Part shown: positions 9,169-18,383 of the stretch, piece after piece
How the letters are laid out: every line of letters begins with the position of its first letter
Numbering within the stretch: the stretch's first letter is position 1
Assembly (NCBI GenBank): GCA_031292455.1
Contig: JARLHC010000122.1
Coordinates: 1-35,122 of the forward strand
Direction of reading: 5' to 3'
Source of the DNA: Ignavibacteriaceae bacterium
GTDB taxonomy: Bacteria; Bacteroidota; Ignavibacteria; Ignavibacteriales; Ignavibacteriaceae
DNA: 35,122 nt
Translations under genes and position numbers: made by a program
Notes under the pieces: generated by a model
Seen by the model: only the letters and a program-made list of their open reading frames with translations
Databases searched by the model: none
What the model was told of the DNA's origin: nothing

Positions 9169-10422
9169 TCTGATAAACTGAACAGAAGAGTAGTAGTTAC
9201 TGGAATGGGAGCAGTTACCCCGATTGGATTATCTGTTGATGAATTCTGGAATAGTATGGTTAAAGGGAAAAGCGGGTGTGCTTTAATTAAAGCATTTGAT
9301 ACTTCTAAAATTAAAACAAAATTTGCATGTGAGTTAAAAGGATTTGATGCAGGTAACTTTATGGACCGCAAAACTGCAAGAAGACTTGATCCTTATGCTC
9401 AGTATGCAATGGCTGCTACAATTCAGGCAATAAATGACAGTGGGATTAAAACTGAGTTACTAACCCCAGAAGAAAAAGCCAAAATAGGAGTAATTTTTGG
9501 CAGTGGTATTGGTGGAATTCAAACCTTTTATCAACAGGCAATTATAAACCATACCCAGGGACCCGATAGAGTCTCCCCCTTCTTCATCCCAATGATGATA
9601 CCAAATATTGCATCCGGATTTATCTCTATCCATTATGGATTCCAGGGACCTAACTATTGTATTGTTTCTGCCTGTGCTACAGCCAATAACAATATGATTG
9701 ACAGCTATATGCTGATTAAAAATGGCATTTCAGACATTATAGTAACGGGCGGAAGCGAAGCTGCCATTAATGAAATCGGTATGGCCGGATTTAATTCTTC
9801 CAAAGCATTATCTACCAGAAATGATTCTCCTGAAACTGCAAGCCGTCCTTTTGATATTACAAGAGATGGTTTTGTGATGGGAGAAGGAGGCGGTGCCTTA
9901 ATTCTTGAAGAACTGGACCACGCTCTTGCCAGAGATGCCAAAATATATGCTGAAATTGTTGGCTTTGGATTATCTGCTGACGCATATCATATTACTGCTC
10001 CGCACCCTGAAGGAACAGGAGCCATACTCGCAATGGAAATGGCTTTAACTATGTCTGGTTTAAATAAAGAAGATATCGATTATATAAACATGCACGGAAC
10101 CTCTACACCATTGGGAGATATCGCCGAAACAAATGCAATTAAAAAAGTTTTTGGTGAATCTGCTTATAAGATGAATTTGTCATCTACTAAAAGTATGACC
10201 GGCCATTTATTAGGTGCTGCCGGAGCGGTAGAAGCAATTGCTTCGATTCTGGCAATTAAAAATGATATAATACCTCCTACCATCAATTTTGAAAATCCTG
10301 ACCCGGAATGTGATCTGAATTATACTTTCAATAAAGCTCAGGAGAAAAAAGTTTCTGTTGCTTTAAGTAATGCATTCGGATTCGGAGGTCATAATACTAC
10401 TGTGATATTTAAGAAGTTTTAA
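9166..10422 (+). CDS. fabF: beta-ketoacyl-ACP synthase II
   Basis: A 418-residue condensing enzyme of type II fatty acid synthesis that elongates acyl-ACP with malonyl-ACP. The thiolase-fold catalytic triad is visible: Cys170 (VSACATANN), His310 (INMHGTSTPLGD) and His347 (KSMTGHLLGAAG), plus the gating-loop NAFGFGGHN. Length is normal for FabF. It is not beside acpP or other fab genes; it follows an unrelated acetyltransferase by 75 bases and is closed by a strong terminator, so it is probably a single-gene unit. In Bacteroidota/Chlorobi genomes several FabF paralogues are common, and this could be one of them. Confidence 0.95.
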   Translation: MSDKLNRRVVVTGMGAVTPIGLSVDEFWNSMVKGKSGCALIKAFDTSKIKTKFACELKGFDAGNFMDRKTARRLDPYAQYAMAATIQAINDSGIKTELLTPEEKAKIGVIFGSGIGGIQTFYQQAIINHTQGPDRVSPFFIPMMIPNIASGFISIHYGFQGPNYCIVSACATANNNMIDSYMLIKNGISDIIVTGGSEAAINEIGMAGFNSSKALSTRNDSPETASRPFDITRDGFVMGEGGGALILEELDHALARDAKIYAEIVGFGLSADAYHITAPHPEGTGAILAMEMALTMSGLNKEDIDYINMHGTSTPLGDIAETNAIKKVFGESAYKMNLSSTKSMTGHLLGAAGAVEAIASILAIKNDIIPPTINFENPDPECDLNYTFNKAQEKKVSVALSNAFGFGGHNTTVIFKKF

Positions 10423-10459
10423 TGTGGTAGTATTTCTTTTTATTAAGATATGCAATAAT

Positions 10460-10487
10460 AAAAAAGCCCCTCAACAGGGGCTTTTTT
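10460..10487. terminator. bidirectional Rho-independent terminator between fabF and the T9SS cargo gene
   Basis: The sequence AAAAAAGCCCC (10460-10470), loop TCAACA, GGGGCTTTTTT (10477-10487) forms a symmetrical hairpin with an A tract on one side and a T tract on the other. It can end transcription of fabF on the plus strand and of the convergent gene on the minus strand. Confidence 0.92.
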
Positions 10488-10498
10488 ACTAATAAATA

Positions 10499-13400
10499 TT
10501 ATTTCATCAAAATCATCTTCTTCACTGATGTATAATATCCAGACTCCAGCTTATAGAAATAAATCCCGCTTGGATAATGTGCTCCATCAAATTTAATCTC
10601 ATATTTCCCCGCCCTTAAATTCTGATTCACTAAAGTTATTACTTTTTCTCCAAGTATATTGTAAATGGAAAGATTTACTATTCCATCATGGGAAATTGAA
10701 TACTTAATTGATGTACTTGGGTTAAATGGGTTCGGATAATTTTGGTCTAAAACATATTCCACATTGCCAGGCATAAAGTGATTTAAGGGAATAACCTCAA
10801 CTGGTGTGGTTGATTCATTTATCCATCCTATTGCACCTGACAAAATTCTTGTTACAGGTGAACCTTCAGGGCTTTTGTATGCACTTCGCAGAGCTCTTAT
10901 ATCTGTACCAAATACAGCAGTATTCCACTTAGCTCCGATATTTCCAATACCGCAACCAGTATCGGCCAAATATCCCGAATAGCCATATAATCTTTTTCCG
11001 CTCAGCCATGATGGTTTTAATACATCAGGCCAAGAGCCAATTGTACTATCGGCTATTCCTGAATTTATTTCATCCCCGAATATTACCTGGTTCGCACCGG
11101 ACATTGGAGCGTCCGCAATATATTCAAATCCAAGCATCCCTCTGCTGAAAGCTGTATCCTGATATACCGATGTTGTTCGGTCAAGTTGGTATCCTATATC
11201 TTCACTAAAAATTATCAACTTTGATTTCATGAGGTTATTCAATGTTCCCGAGTTTAGGTAAGCTTTCATTGAATCCTTCTGAATAACTGACATAACTGAT
11301 GAGCCTTCGCCTAACCACACGACATAATTATATTCTCTGAAGGACAATACATTCCTGGATAGATTTCCCTCTTTATTGAAGAGATCGAATGTTTTGTTCA
11401 ATAAATTAAGGTTATTGATAACTGAGTCTCTACTTATTATTCCATTTGTCTGTGTTGAATCATAAGCTATCAGGAATTCACCTTTAGTTTTACGAACTAA
11501 GGTCAAGTTATTTGATTGCACAGATTTTAACGAATCGGAACCGCTATAACTATACACAGCCCAGATACCTTGAATAGAATCCCCATTCGCAAGGCCTCCT
11601 TTTTGCAACAATTGATCTAATAAATAATTACTGATTGACCATGTAGAATCATAACCTTCATTATTTGACTTAGTGTCAATTATCGGATTAGCCAATGTCT
11701 GTCCAAATTTTAATCTGTATTTTATTCCATCACCAGATCTATTCCAATTAAACGTTAAATCGTTATATGTAAAAACTGATGTTAAGATCCTAGTTTTATC
11801 AGGCGGGCTGTTAAGATTAAAAGCGATCAGTTCCGGTTTACCGCGTTTAAGGATTATACTACGGGGGCTATTAGCAGATTGCAAAGTATCATTTACAGGC
11901 AAATTGTTTCTATATGCCACAACACTCCACTCGCCGATAAGTGAATCTCCCTGGTTGACCCCAATTGATGCCAACAGCGTGTCCAGTTGGTTAGTATTAA
12001 ATGATAATGTATTTGTATTTATTTTAAATTCCAATTTTGGATCAGCTATTGCCGGGCTTCCGAAAGTCCATTTATATGTTGCGGATGACGAAGCCGTATC
12101 CCAGAGGAAATTAATTATCCCCGAGCCTTTCGGGAATGATGTAACCGTAGTACCATTTACCGGAGTATTCAGGTTAAATGCATTTAATGGATAAGTAGTA
12201 AATACAACCTTAGTAATCCAAGCCTGGTATATCCCGGAAATATTGTCAGCCCAGTAAGGCCAGATAGTACTATTCGGACCTTCAGTAATTCCGATGTAGT
12301 CCCCCTGGTACCCGTGCGAAAGACCTGAAATCGGCACAGGTCTAAAGGCATGATCGCTCACCTGAATATCTTCCCATGTTGATCCTCCATCAATAGACCG
12401 AGATATAAAAACCTGTGTAGAATCATTAGTAGTATTTCTATTATCGTAATATACTACATCAATTGCTCCAACCTGGTCAACGATTATGCAGGGCATATAT
12501 TGATCTTTCCCATTATTCAATGGATCCTGGTTTACCCTTATCCCACCAGACCATGTAGCTCCATCGTCAGATGACCTGTGAAGAACTATATCAGGATCTG
12601 ATCCTGCAGGAGATAAATTCTTTTCTGCAGTAACTATATATATCCACCCATTTCGAGGTCCGCTTGATTTATCTATTGCCATCCATGGGAAATCATTAAC
12701 TCTTATTTCAGAAGATTTAAGCGTACCTCTAATCCCATTGCAGTCGTAAATATTATCATTATAAGTCCATGTGACCCCTCCATCTGACGACTTCCCGAAT
12801 CCTATGTAATCACCCGTATTAGGAGGTTTATTAATCGGATTTTGCCAGCATACATATATATCTCCATTTGGTGCAACCGCTCCATTGGCCCCTTGTGAAT
12901 AATGATTTGAATCCGAAACATTAATATCTACATAGCCGGACCAGGTTGTGCCATTATCCGATGTATATGATACAGCAATTGGGGGCAAAGAAGCAGTAAA
13001 CCTTGACCAAACAATAAATGTTCTCCCATTGAACGGACTGGATGCGTTGTTTATAGTAAATGTATGATTTTTATCCTGCGACCCTATTATTATTTTAGTT
13101 GCCGGAGCCCAGGAATTGCCATTATCAGTTGAGTTTGTTGCCCATAATCCCGTTCCAGAAAAACTCAGATATGATTGGTAGAATCTGCCATTCATATCAA
13201 TTGAAGGTGCCGGATCGCCGCCATTATCTTTTAAAGAATCTGTTTTTGTTGTATCGCTTCCAAACCAACTATTTCCCCCGTCAGTAGTTACATAAACGCC
13301 CTCGCTTAAAAACAGAGGACTCAATGTAACTGCATTAGAAGAGCCGAACATAATATTTTTATTTATGGGATGTGTAACTATCGGAACTTCGCTCTGAATA

Positions 13401-13660
13401 ACATTGCCAGGGTGGACCCTGAAATTTGGATAGACTATTACACTCCCCTCTGTTGTTTTTTGCACCCTTACAGTAGTGTTCTTATGTACATAATTTAAAT
13501 TGTTCTCATTTGATTGAGTAATTATATTGCTTTCCCCAGGCGGTCCAATATACATCTTCCTTGGATCCTGATACCATTTTCTAATATCAGTCTTATCCTG
13601 GGCAAATGATAAGGATATTAATCCCAAGCATAACAAAAACGTATAAAAGGATTGCTTCAT
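10499..13660 (-). CDS. secreted BNR/sialidase-like propeller protein with T9SS type A sorting domain
   Basis: A 1053-residue exported protein. Residues 1-20 form a signal peptide (ends SLSFA). Residues about 85-490 hold six Asp-box motifs (TTDGGNSW, STDNGNSW, TSDNGTTW, SSDGGVTW, SSDDGATW, SIDGGSTW), so the fold is a sialidase/BNR-type beta-propeller. The catalytic arginine triad of true sialidases is not evident, so enzymatic activity is uncertain. Two related domains of about 110 residues follow (about 495-607 and 613-724), both starting FNLN-P. Then comes a module of about 220 residues of unknown type. The end is a T9SS type A sorting domain (NYPNPFNPSTSIKYSI, GEKV, GKYEIKFDG, GIYFYKL, KKMILMK). 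The gene is convergent with fabF and divergent from the GT2 gene. Confidence 0.9.
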   Translation of the reverse strand: MKQSFYTFLLCLGLISLSFAQDKTDIRKWYQDPRKMYIGPPGESNIITQSNENNLNYVHKNTTVRVQKTTEGSVIVYPNFRVHPGNVIQSEVPIVTHPINKNIMFGSSNAVTLSPLFLSEGVYVTTDGGNSWFGSDTTKTDSLKDNGGDPAPSIDMNGRFYQSYLSFSGTGLWATNSTDNGNSWAPATKIIIGSQDKNHTFTINNASSPFNGRTFIVWSRFTASLPPIAVSYTSDNGTTWSGYVDINVSDSNHYSQGANGAVAPNGDIYVCWQNPINKPPNTGDYIGFGKSSDGGVTWTYNDNIYDCNGIRGTLKSSEIRVNDFPWMAIDKSSGPRNGWIYIVTAEKNLSPAGSDPDIVLHRSSDDGATWSGGIRVNQDPLNNGKDQYMPCIIVDQVGAIDVVYYDNRNTTNDSTQVFISRSIDGGSTWEDIQVSDHAFRPVPISGLSHGYQGDYIGITEGPNSTIWPYWADNISGIYQAWITKVVFTTYPLNAFNLNTPVNGTTVTSFPKGSGIINFLWDTASSSATYKWTFGSPAIADPKLEFKINTNTLSFNTNQLDTLLASIGVNQGDSLIGEWSVVAYRNNLPVNDTLQSANSPRSIILKRGKPELIAFNLNSPPDKTRILTSVFTYNDLTFNWNRSGDGIKYRLKFGQTLANPIIDTKSNNEGYDSTWSISNYLLDQLLQKGGLANGDSIQGIWAVYSYSGSDSLKSVQSNNLTLVRKTKGEFLIAYDSTQTNGIISRDSVINNLNLLNKTFDLFNKEGNLSRNVLSFREYNYVVWLGEGSSVMSVIQKDSMKAYLNSGTLNNLMKSKLIIFSEDIGYQLDRTTSVYQDTAFSRGMLGFEYIADAPMSGANQVIFGDEINSGIADSTIGSWPDVLKPSWLSGKRLYGYSGYLADTGCGIGNIGAKWNTAVFGTDIRALRSAYKSPEGSPVTRILSGAIGWINESTTPVEVIPLNHFMPGNVEYVLDQNYPNPFNPSTSIKYSISHDGIVNLSIYNILGEKVITLVNQNLRAGKYEIKFDGAHYPSGIYFYKLESGYYTSVKKMILMK

Positions 13661-13686
13661 CTGGGGGGTTTTGCTTTATTCTTCCG

Positions 13687-13810
13687 TATTGACAATCTTA
13701 ACTGTAATAAAAACTAACTATTTTAATAATAAAAGGTAATTTAGATTTTTTAGAGATTTTTTAGTTTCTTTAAGTTAATAAATTCTGCTTTTTTATTATG
13801 ATTGTCAATA
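13687..13810. repeat. widely spaced inverted repeat in a divergent promoter region
   Basis: TATTGACAATC (13687-13697) is repeated exactly in inverse orientation as GATTGTCAATA (13800-13810), with 102 bases between. Allowing one mismatch, similarity extends to TAA beyond the arms. The arms lie near both edges of the intergenic region between the T9SS cargo gene (minus) and the GT2 gene (plus). Each arm contains a TTGAC core pointing inward, so they may be upstream promoter elements of opposed promoters or regulator sites. Confidence 0.4.
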
Positions 13811-13829
13811 TTAACCGCTATAAATAAAA

Positions 13830-14810
13830 ATGAACCGTGTTCGAATCTCGATCGTAATCTCCGCTAAAAACGAAGCCGTTAATATTCCATTTCTGCTTAA
13901 TTCAATTCAAAAATTGATTTACCCTAAAGATTGTTTTGAAATCATTATCGTTGATGATAATTCGACTGATTCCACTCTTTGTATAGTTGAAAGTTACAAA
14001 AGTCAACTGACGAATCTAAAGGTTATTAAGGCAGAGAATAAAAAATATCCGGGTAAAAAGGGTGCGCTGGCTCTGGGAATAAAAAATGCCGCAAATGATT
14101 ATATATTAATAACAGATGCTGATTGTATCGTTAATCCAGAGTGGTTAATCAGATATTCCGAAAAATTCAAAGAGAGTTATGATTTCCTTTTTGGTAATGC
14201 TCCTTTTTATAAGAGGCCCGGAATTATCAACGCCATTTCCCGTTTTGAAAACCTGAGAACGTTCTTATTATATACTCTGGCATTAAAATTACACTTTCCT
14301 TATTCTGCTGCTGCAAGAAATTTTGGATTTAGTAAATCCTCTTTTTATAAAATTAAAGGCTATGCCAATACTATTGAGACATTAGGAGGCGATGATGACC
14401 TGCTGATACGTGAAGCAGTAAAGAACAAAATGAAGATCGGCTATATTGATAATAAGGAGGCCGCTGTTTATTCTGAAACGAAAGAAATGTTTTATGACTA
14501 CCTGGCTCAAAGATCGAGGCATACCAAAACTTCCATATATTATCTTTTTGCTCCTAAGTTATTTCTTGCCGGATGGCATATAATTAATCTTATTTTAGTT
14601 TTCTCATTTTTTGCCGGATTCTTTTATGAATGGTTGTTTATCCCATTTATAATTAAAATACTATCTGATATTATTATTGTTAAAAAGAATGAATCAAAAT
14701 ATGATTATAAATTCGGATATCTCCAGATAATATATCTCCAGATTATATATGAATTTCTTATTGTAATTAATTTTGTGAATTCCCTATTCAGGGAGGATAA
14801 ATGGAAATAA
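13830..14810 (+). CDS. GT2-family glycosyltransferase with C-terminal membrane segments
   Basis: A 326-residue family 2 glycosyltransferase. The N-terminal GT-A domain shows ISIVISAKNEAVNI, nucleotide-binding VDDNSTDST (Asp42/Asp43), the metal-binding ITDADC (Asp96-Asp98) and GGDDDLLIREA. A QRSRH segment takes the place of QxxRW. Hydrophobic segments around 245-280 anchor the C-terminus. It would move a sugar from a nucleotide donor to a lipid or polysaccharide acceptor. It overlaps the next methyltransferase gene by ten bases, so the two probably act on the same glycan or lipid; the acceptor is unknown. Confidence 0.87.
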   Translation: MNRVRISIVISAKNEAVNIPFLLNSIQKLIYPKDCFEIIIVDDNSTDSTLCIVESYKSQLTNLKVIKAENKKYPGKKGALALGIKNAANDYILITDADCIVNPEWLIRYSEKFKESYDFLFGNAPFYKRPGIINAISRFENLRTFLLYTLALKLHFPYSAAARNFGFSKSSFYKIKGYANTIETLGGDDDLLIREAVKNKMKIGYIDNKEAAVYSETKEMFYDYLAQRSRHTKTSIYYLFAPKLFLAGWHIINLILVFSFFAGFFYEWLFIPFIIKILSDIIIVKKNESKYDYKFGYLQIIYLQIIYEFLIVINFVNSLFREDKWK

Positions 14811-15610
14811 CCGAATCCCCTTCCTGGTTGATTTCTCAGCATCCAAACTATAAAAGGTGGAAAAAGGCCAGGGAAATTTCATTGGAAAGAGGGAAATTCG
14901 TAAAAATGATAATCTCAAGGTTCATTAAATGCAAATCTTTAAATATTCTGGAACTTGGTTCGGGAGAAGGAGGAACAGCTGATGTTTTTTCAAAAGATAA
15001 TCAATTAGTCAGTGTAGATTTAAGCTTTCTGCGTCTTCAAAGACAGCCTAATGGAATAAACAGAATTAATGCAGACGCTCTGAAACTTCCTTTTAAAGAA
15101 AGTTCTTTTGATTTAATTATTTTGCAGGATGTTCTGGAACATATTTCTTCTAATAATAATATACTTCATTATTTATCTCAATTCCTTCAAAAGGAAGGTT
15201 TAGTCTATATAAGTACGCCAAACCGCTTTTCTTTAATTAATTTTATAGCCGATCCTCATTTCGGACTCCCTTGCATCTCTTTATTTAAAAGAGATCAGAT
15301 TAAAAAATACTTCCTGCCTATTTTCAGAAAGAAGGATATTTACAGGAAAGATATTGCTCAACTCCTATCTTTGAATGAATTGATAAAAATGTCAACAGAC
15401 TTTGATATTTTCCTAAATACTAAGTTAGCAGTTTCAGAATTGTTATATGGTAATAAAGGTGTGGCGTGGAGTGATCTCCACTTAAAACTTGTCGGACTGA
15501 TAAAACGCCTGGGTCTTGAAAATTTTATATTCAATATAGCTGATGACAGGGATTCATTTCTAAATCGTTTCTTCACCCCAACATTTTATTTAATCTTAAA
15601 GCGAAAATAA
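14801..15610 (+). CDS. class I SAM-dependent methyltransferase
   Basis: A 269-residue Rossmann-fold methyltransferase of the methyltransferase-11 type. Motif I is LNILELGSGEGGTADVF, followed by an acidic end of strand 2 (LVSVDLSFLRL), then INADALKLPF and LIILQDVLEHIS, which is the typical motif II/III region. The C-terminal 100 residues match no domain I recognise. The GTG/ATG context and the ten-base overlap with the upstream glycosyltransferase suggest coupling, so a role in modifying a glycan or lipid is a reasonable guess. The substrate is not visible. Confidence 0.82.
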   Translation: MEITESPSWLISQHPNYKRWKKAREISLERGKFVKMIISRFIKCKSLNILELGSGEGGTADVFSKDNQLVSVDLSFLRLQRQPNGINRINADALKLPFKESSFDLIILQDVLEHISSNNNILHYLSQFLQKEGLVYISTPNRFSLINFIADPHFGLPCISLFKRDQIKKYFLPIFRKKDIYRKDIAQLLSLNELIKMSTDFDIFLNTKLAVSELLYGNKGVAWSDLHLKLVGLIKRLGLENFIFNIADDRDSFLNRFFTPTFYLILKRK

Positions 15611-15673
15611 TTCATTCAGATATTTGATTTAGAATAGTAAAGACCTATTTTTCAACAAAAAATAATTATTTAT

Positions 15674-16069
15674 ATGAATTACGAAGAATTAGCAAAATTA
15701 TCGGTGGAAGCTAAAAAGACAGCTCTTCCTCCATATTCCAATTTTCATGTTGGTGCTGCATTGTTAACAAAAAATGGGAAAGTCTATCTTGGCGGAAATA
15801 TAGAAACCAGTTCCTACAGTTTGACAATCTGTGCAGAAAGAACTGCTGTCTTTAAAGCAATATCGGAAGGAGAAAGGGAATTTACAGCAGTTGCAATTGC
15901 AAGTGATTCTCCAGATTTTTGTCCTCCATGCGGATCATGCAGACAGGTGCTTTTTGATCTTTGCGGTAATATTGATGTAGTTATGATCAATCATAAGGGT
16001 GAGATTAAAATTTTGAAAATGTCTGAATTACTTCCTTATGCATTCAGCGATATAGATTTAAAGAAATAA
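15674..16069 (+). CDS. cdd: cytidine deaminase
   Basis: A 131-residue homotetrameric-type cytidine deaminase that converts (deoxy)cytidine to (deoxy)uridine. Seen: substrate-binding GGNIETSSY (Asn42, Glu44), zinc ligand and catalytic CAE (Cys53, Glu55) in TICAERTAVF, and the PCGSCRQ pair of zinc ligands (Cys86, Cys89). It directly abuts the CNT transporter gene, with the ATG following its stop codon without a gap, so it belongs to a nucleoside-salvage operon with the next two genes. Confidence 0.95.
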   Translation: MNYEELAKLSVEAKKTALPPYSNFHVGAALLTKNGKVYLGGNIETSSYSLTICAERTAVFKAISEGEREFTAVAIASDSPDFCPPCGSCRQVLFDLCGNIDVVMINHKGEIKILKMSELLPYAFSDIDLKK

Positions 16070-17419
16070 ATGGATATCATATCTTTAATCAGAGGAGTTG
16101 TAGGATTACTACTCTTAATCGGGATAGCTTTTTTATTTTCCGGCAACAAGAAATCCGTTAACTGGCGTCTCGTGGGAATGGGACTACTTATTCAACTGAT
16201 CTTTGCCATCTTTATTATTCATAGTGAAATATTACGTTCGTGGTTTTTTCCTCTTGGATGGCCGAAGGACTCGATAAACTGGCTTGGTCAAAGAATTGTA
16301 GAATTACTTGGTTTTACACTTGAAGGAAGTAAATTTGTGTTTGGAAAACTTGGTATAAGCACAGGTTCTGACAGCCTGGGATTCTTTTTCGCTTTCCAGG
16401 TACTGCCTACCATAATTTTTGTTTCTTCATTAGCAGCGGTGCTATATCACCTTAGAATACTACAGTTCGTTGTAAAATTAATGGCTTGGCTAATGTCAAA
16501 GCTATTAGGCACAAGCGGAGCAGAAACATTATCCAACGCGGCAAATATCTTCTTAGGACAAACTGAGGCCCCTCTTTTAGTACGACCTTATATTCAATCT
16601 ATGACAAAATCTGAAATCCTCACAATAATGATCGGCGGAATGGCTACAATTTCAGCAGCTCTTATTGCCACCTACAGCCTGATGCTCGGCCAGGCATATG
16701 CTGAATTCCATCATATAGCAGTAGATGCAGCTCAATTGAAATTTGCGGTGTCATTATTGGCTGCAAGTACTATGGCGTTCCCCGGTTCTATGGTTATCGC
16801 AAAAATTCTATTTCCGGAAGACGGCGATCCTGTAACAAAAGGAACCGTAAAATTGAAAATCCCGAAAAAGGATGCAAATGTTATTGATGCTGCAGCCACA
16901 GGTGCCGGTGACGGACTTTGGCTTGCTCTCAATGTAGCAGCCATGCTTCTTGCTTTCATTGCACTTATTGCCCTATTTAATTCGATCCTAATTTGGGTTG
17001 GAAATGTAACAAGCCTTAATCTTATGATGGTAAAAAACTTCGGGCAACCTCTCTCCATGCAGCTTATTTTCGGCATGGTCTTGCAGTATGTTGCTATGGG
17101 AATAGGTGTTCCTGTGCATGATGCATTGAATTTCGGAAGCCTTATAGGTACCAAAACAGTATTAAATGAATTTGTAGCTTACCTAGATCTTACCTCAATG
17201 ATTAAGAATGGCATTTTGAGTGAGAAAGGAATTACCATGGCAACATATGCACTTTGTGGATTTGCCAATTTTTCCTCAATTGCAATTCAAATTGGCGGAA
17301 TTGGTCCTATGGCTCCTGACAGAAAGAAGGAAATTGCATCATTTGGAATAAAGGCTGTGTTGGGTGGATGTCTAGCAACTTTAATGACAGCAACTCTTGC
17401 AGGAATATTAACCCAATAA
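16070..17419 (+). CDS. nupC: concentrative nucleoside transporter (CNT family)
   Basis: A 449-residue inner-membrane symporter that brings nucleosides in with Na+ or H+. Family traits: three N-terminal helices, the gate-like segment with GSDSLGFFFAFQVLPTIIF, the GTSGAETLSNAANIFLGQTE nucleoside-binding region, the helical hairpin MIGGMATISAALIATY, and CGFANFSSIAIQIGGIGPMAP near the end. The gene begins immediately after the cdd stop and ends one base before a possible TTG start of the phosphorylase gene, so the three are one transcript. Cation choice cannot be settled from the sequence. Confidence 0.93.
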   Translation: MDIISLIRGVVGLLLLIGIAFLFSGNKKSVNWRLVGMGLLIQLIFAIFIIHSEILRSWFFPLGWPKDSINWLGQRIVELLGFTLEGSKFVFGKLGISTGSDSLGFFFAFQVLPTIIFVSSLAAVLYHLRILQFVVKLMAWLMSKLLGTSGAETLSNAANIFLGQTEAPLLVRPYIQSMTKSEILTIMIGGMATISAALIATYSLMLGQAYAEFHHIAVDAAQLKFAVSLLAASTMAFPGSMVIAKILFPEDGDPVTKGTVKLKIPKKDANVIDAAATGAGDGLWLALNVAAMLLAFIALIALFNSILIWVGNVTSLNLMMVKNFGQPLSMQLIFGMVLQYVAMGIGVPVHDALNFGSLIGTKTVLNEFVAYLDLTSMIKNGILSEKGITMATYALCGFANFSSIAIQIGGIGPMAPDRKKEIASFGIKAVLGGCLATLMTATLAGILTQ

Positions 17420-17428
17420 TTGACGATT

Positions 17429-18253
17429 ATGAACCCTAAGTTAAATTTGAAATATAAAGATCTTGTGAATCTCTTAAAGAAGAAAGCCCCTTTCATACCT
17501 GAAATTGCGCTAATTCTTGGAAGCGGTCTTGGTGATTTTGCTTCTTCAGTTGAGCTATTCAAAACGATTTCTACAGCTGAGCTCCCCGGATATCCACCGT
17601 CAACCATTATTGGGCACGAAGGAAAGATCCATTTTGCCAAATATGAGGGGAAAAATCTGCTTTTGTTTCAGGGACGTATTCATTTTTATGAAGGATATTC
17701 TATTTCGGAATGTATCCTACCTGCTTTTTTGTCTTATAAACTTGGATGCACTAAAATATTCATTACCAATGCGGCCGGAGGTATTAATCCTGATTTTCAT
17801 CCCGGCGATCTTATGCTTGCTCTTTCATTTAATACATTTGGTATAAAAAAGGAATTATCTTCATTAATTGGCACTCTCTCCGAGGAAGGGACCAATAATT
17901 TAAGAGATTTCCCTTCAAATGCATTTAATAATATTATCAGACAGGCAGCTAAAAAAGAAAAAATAGACTTAAAGGAAGGTGTATATTGGTATTCAAAAGG
18001 TCCTTCTTATGAAACACCTGCCGAGATAAGAATGATGGGGAAATTTAGTAGTGATGCCGTAGGGATGTCTACAGTACATGAGGCCCTGTTTGCGGCATAT
18101 TGTGGACTCGATGTAGCTTCAGTTTCCTGTATTACTAATTATGCTGCGGGTATTTCTTCTGCTAAGTTAAACCATTCAGAAGTTACTAAAACTGCAAATA
18201 TTGTTAAAAACAAATTTGAAAGACTTGTAAAAAGAATAATTTCATTGATTTAA
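17429..18253 (+). CDS. punA: purine nucleoside phosphorylase (trimeric class)
   Basis: About 274 residues; splits purine nucleosides with phosphate into base and ribose-1-phosphate. Seen: phosphate loop ILGSGLGDFA, GYPPSTIIGHEGK, FQGRIHFYEGY, ITNAAGGINPDFHPGDLM, GPSYETPAEIR with the substrate Glu, VGMST, and ITNYAAGI with the Asn that favours 6-oxopurines. The segment after GDLM, usually ISDHINL in this family, reads LALSFNTFG here, and the following loop is divergent, so substrate range may differ. A TTG at 17420 gives three extra residues; the ATG at 17429 is preferred. It is last in the cdd-CNT-PNP operon, and no clear terminator follows. Confidence 0.9.
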   Translation: MNPKLNLKYKDLVNLLKKKAPFIPEIALILGSGLGDFASSVELFKTISTAELPGYPPSTIIGHEGKIHFAKYEGKNLLLFQGRIHFYEGYSISECILPAFLSYKLGCTKIFITNAAGGINPDFHPGDLMLALSFNTFGIKKELSSLIGTLSEEGTNNLRDFPSNAFNNIIRQAAKKEKIDLKEGVYWYSKGPSYETPAEIRMMGKFSSDAVGMSTVHEALFAAYCGLDVASVSCITNYAAGISSAKLNHSEVTKTANIVKNKFERLVKRIISLI

Positions 18254-18308
18254 TTCCTTATTTATTCAATATTACCCCTTAATATTTACTTCGGGGACTC
18301 AATTTTTA

Positions 18309-18339
18309 TTGACTTTCTTTCACTTTACGAGTAATTTTA
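18309..18339 (+). promoter_or_regulatory. possible promoter of secDF
   Basis: TTG at 18309-18311 is followed after 20 bases by TAATTTTA (18332-18339), which resembles the Bacteroidota -33/-7 elements (TTTG and TAnnTTTG) in spacing and partly in sequence. It lies 45 bases before secD in the longest gap on this strand. Confidence is low because the match is incomplete. Confidence 0.3.
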
Positions 18340-18383
18340 GTGCTTAATTATTTTCCAAACTCATTTAGAAATAGAATCAAAAT

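Noticed and set aside
11673-12194. Plus-strand open frame of 173 codons opposite the T9SS cargo gene
   Set aside because: It is the longest shadow frame in the window but sits inside a gene with Asp-box repeats and a sorting domain on the other strand; its product shows no recognisable domain.
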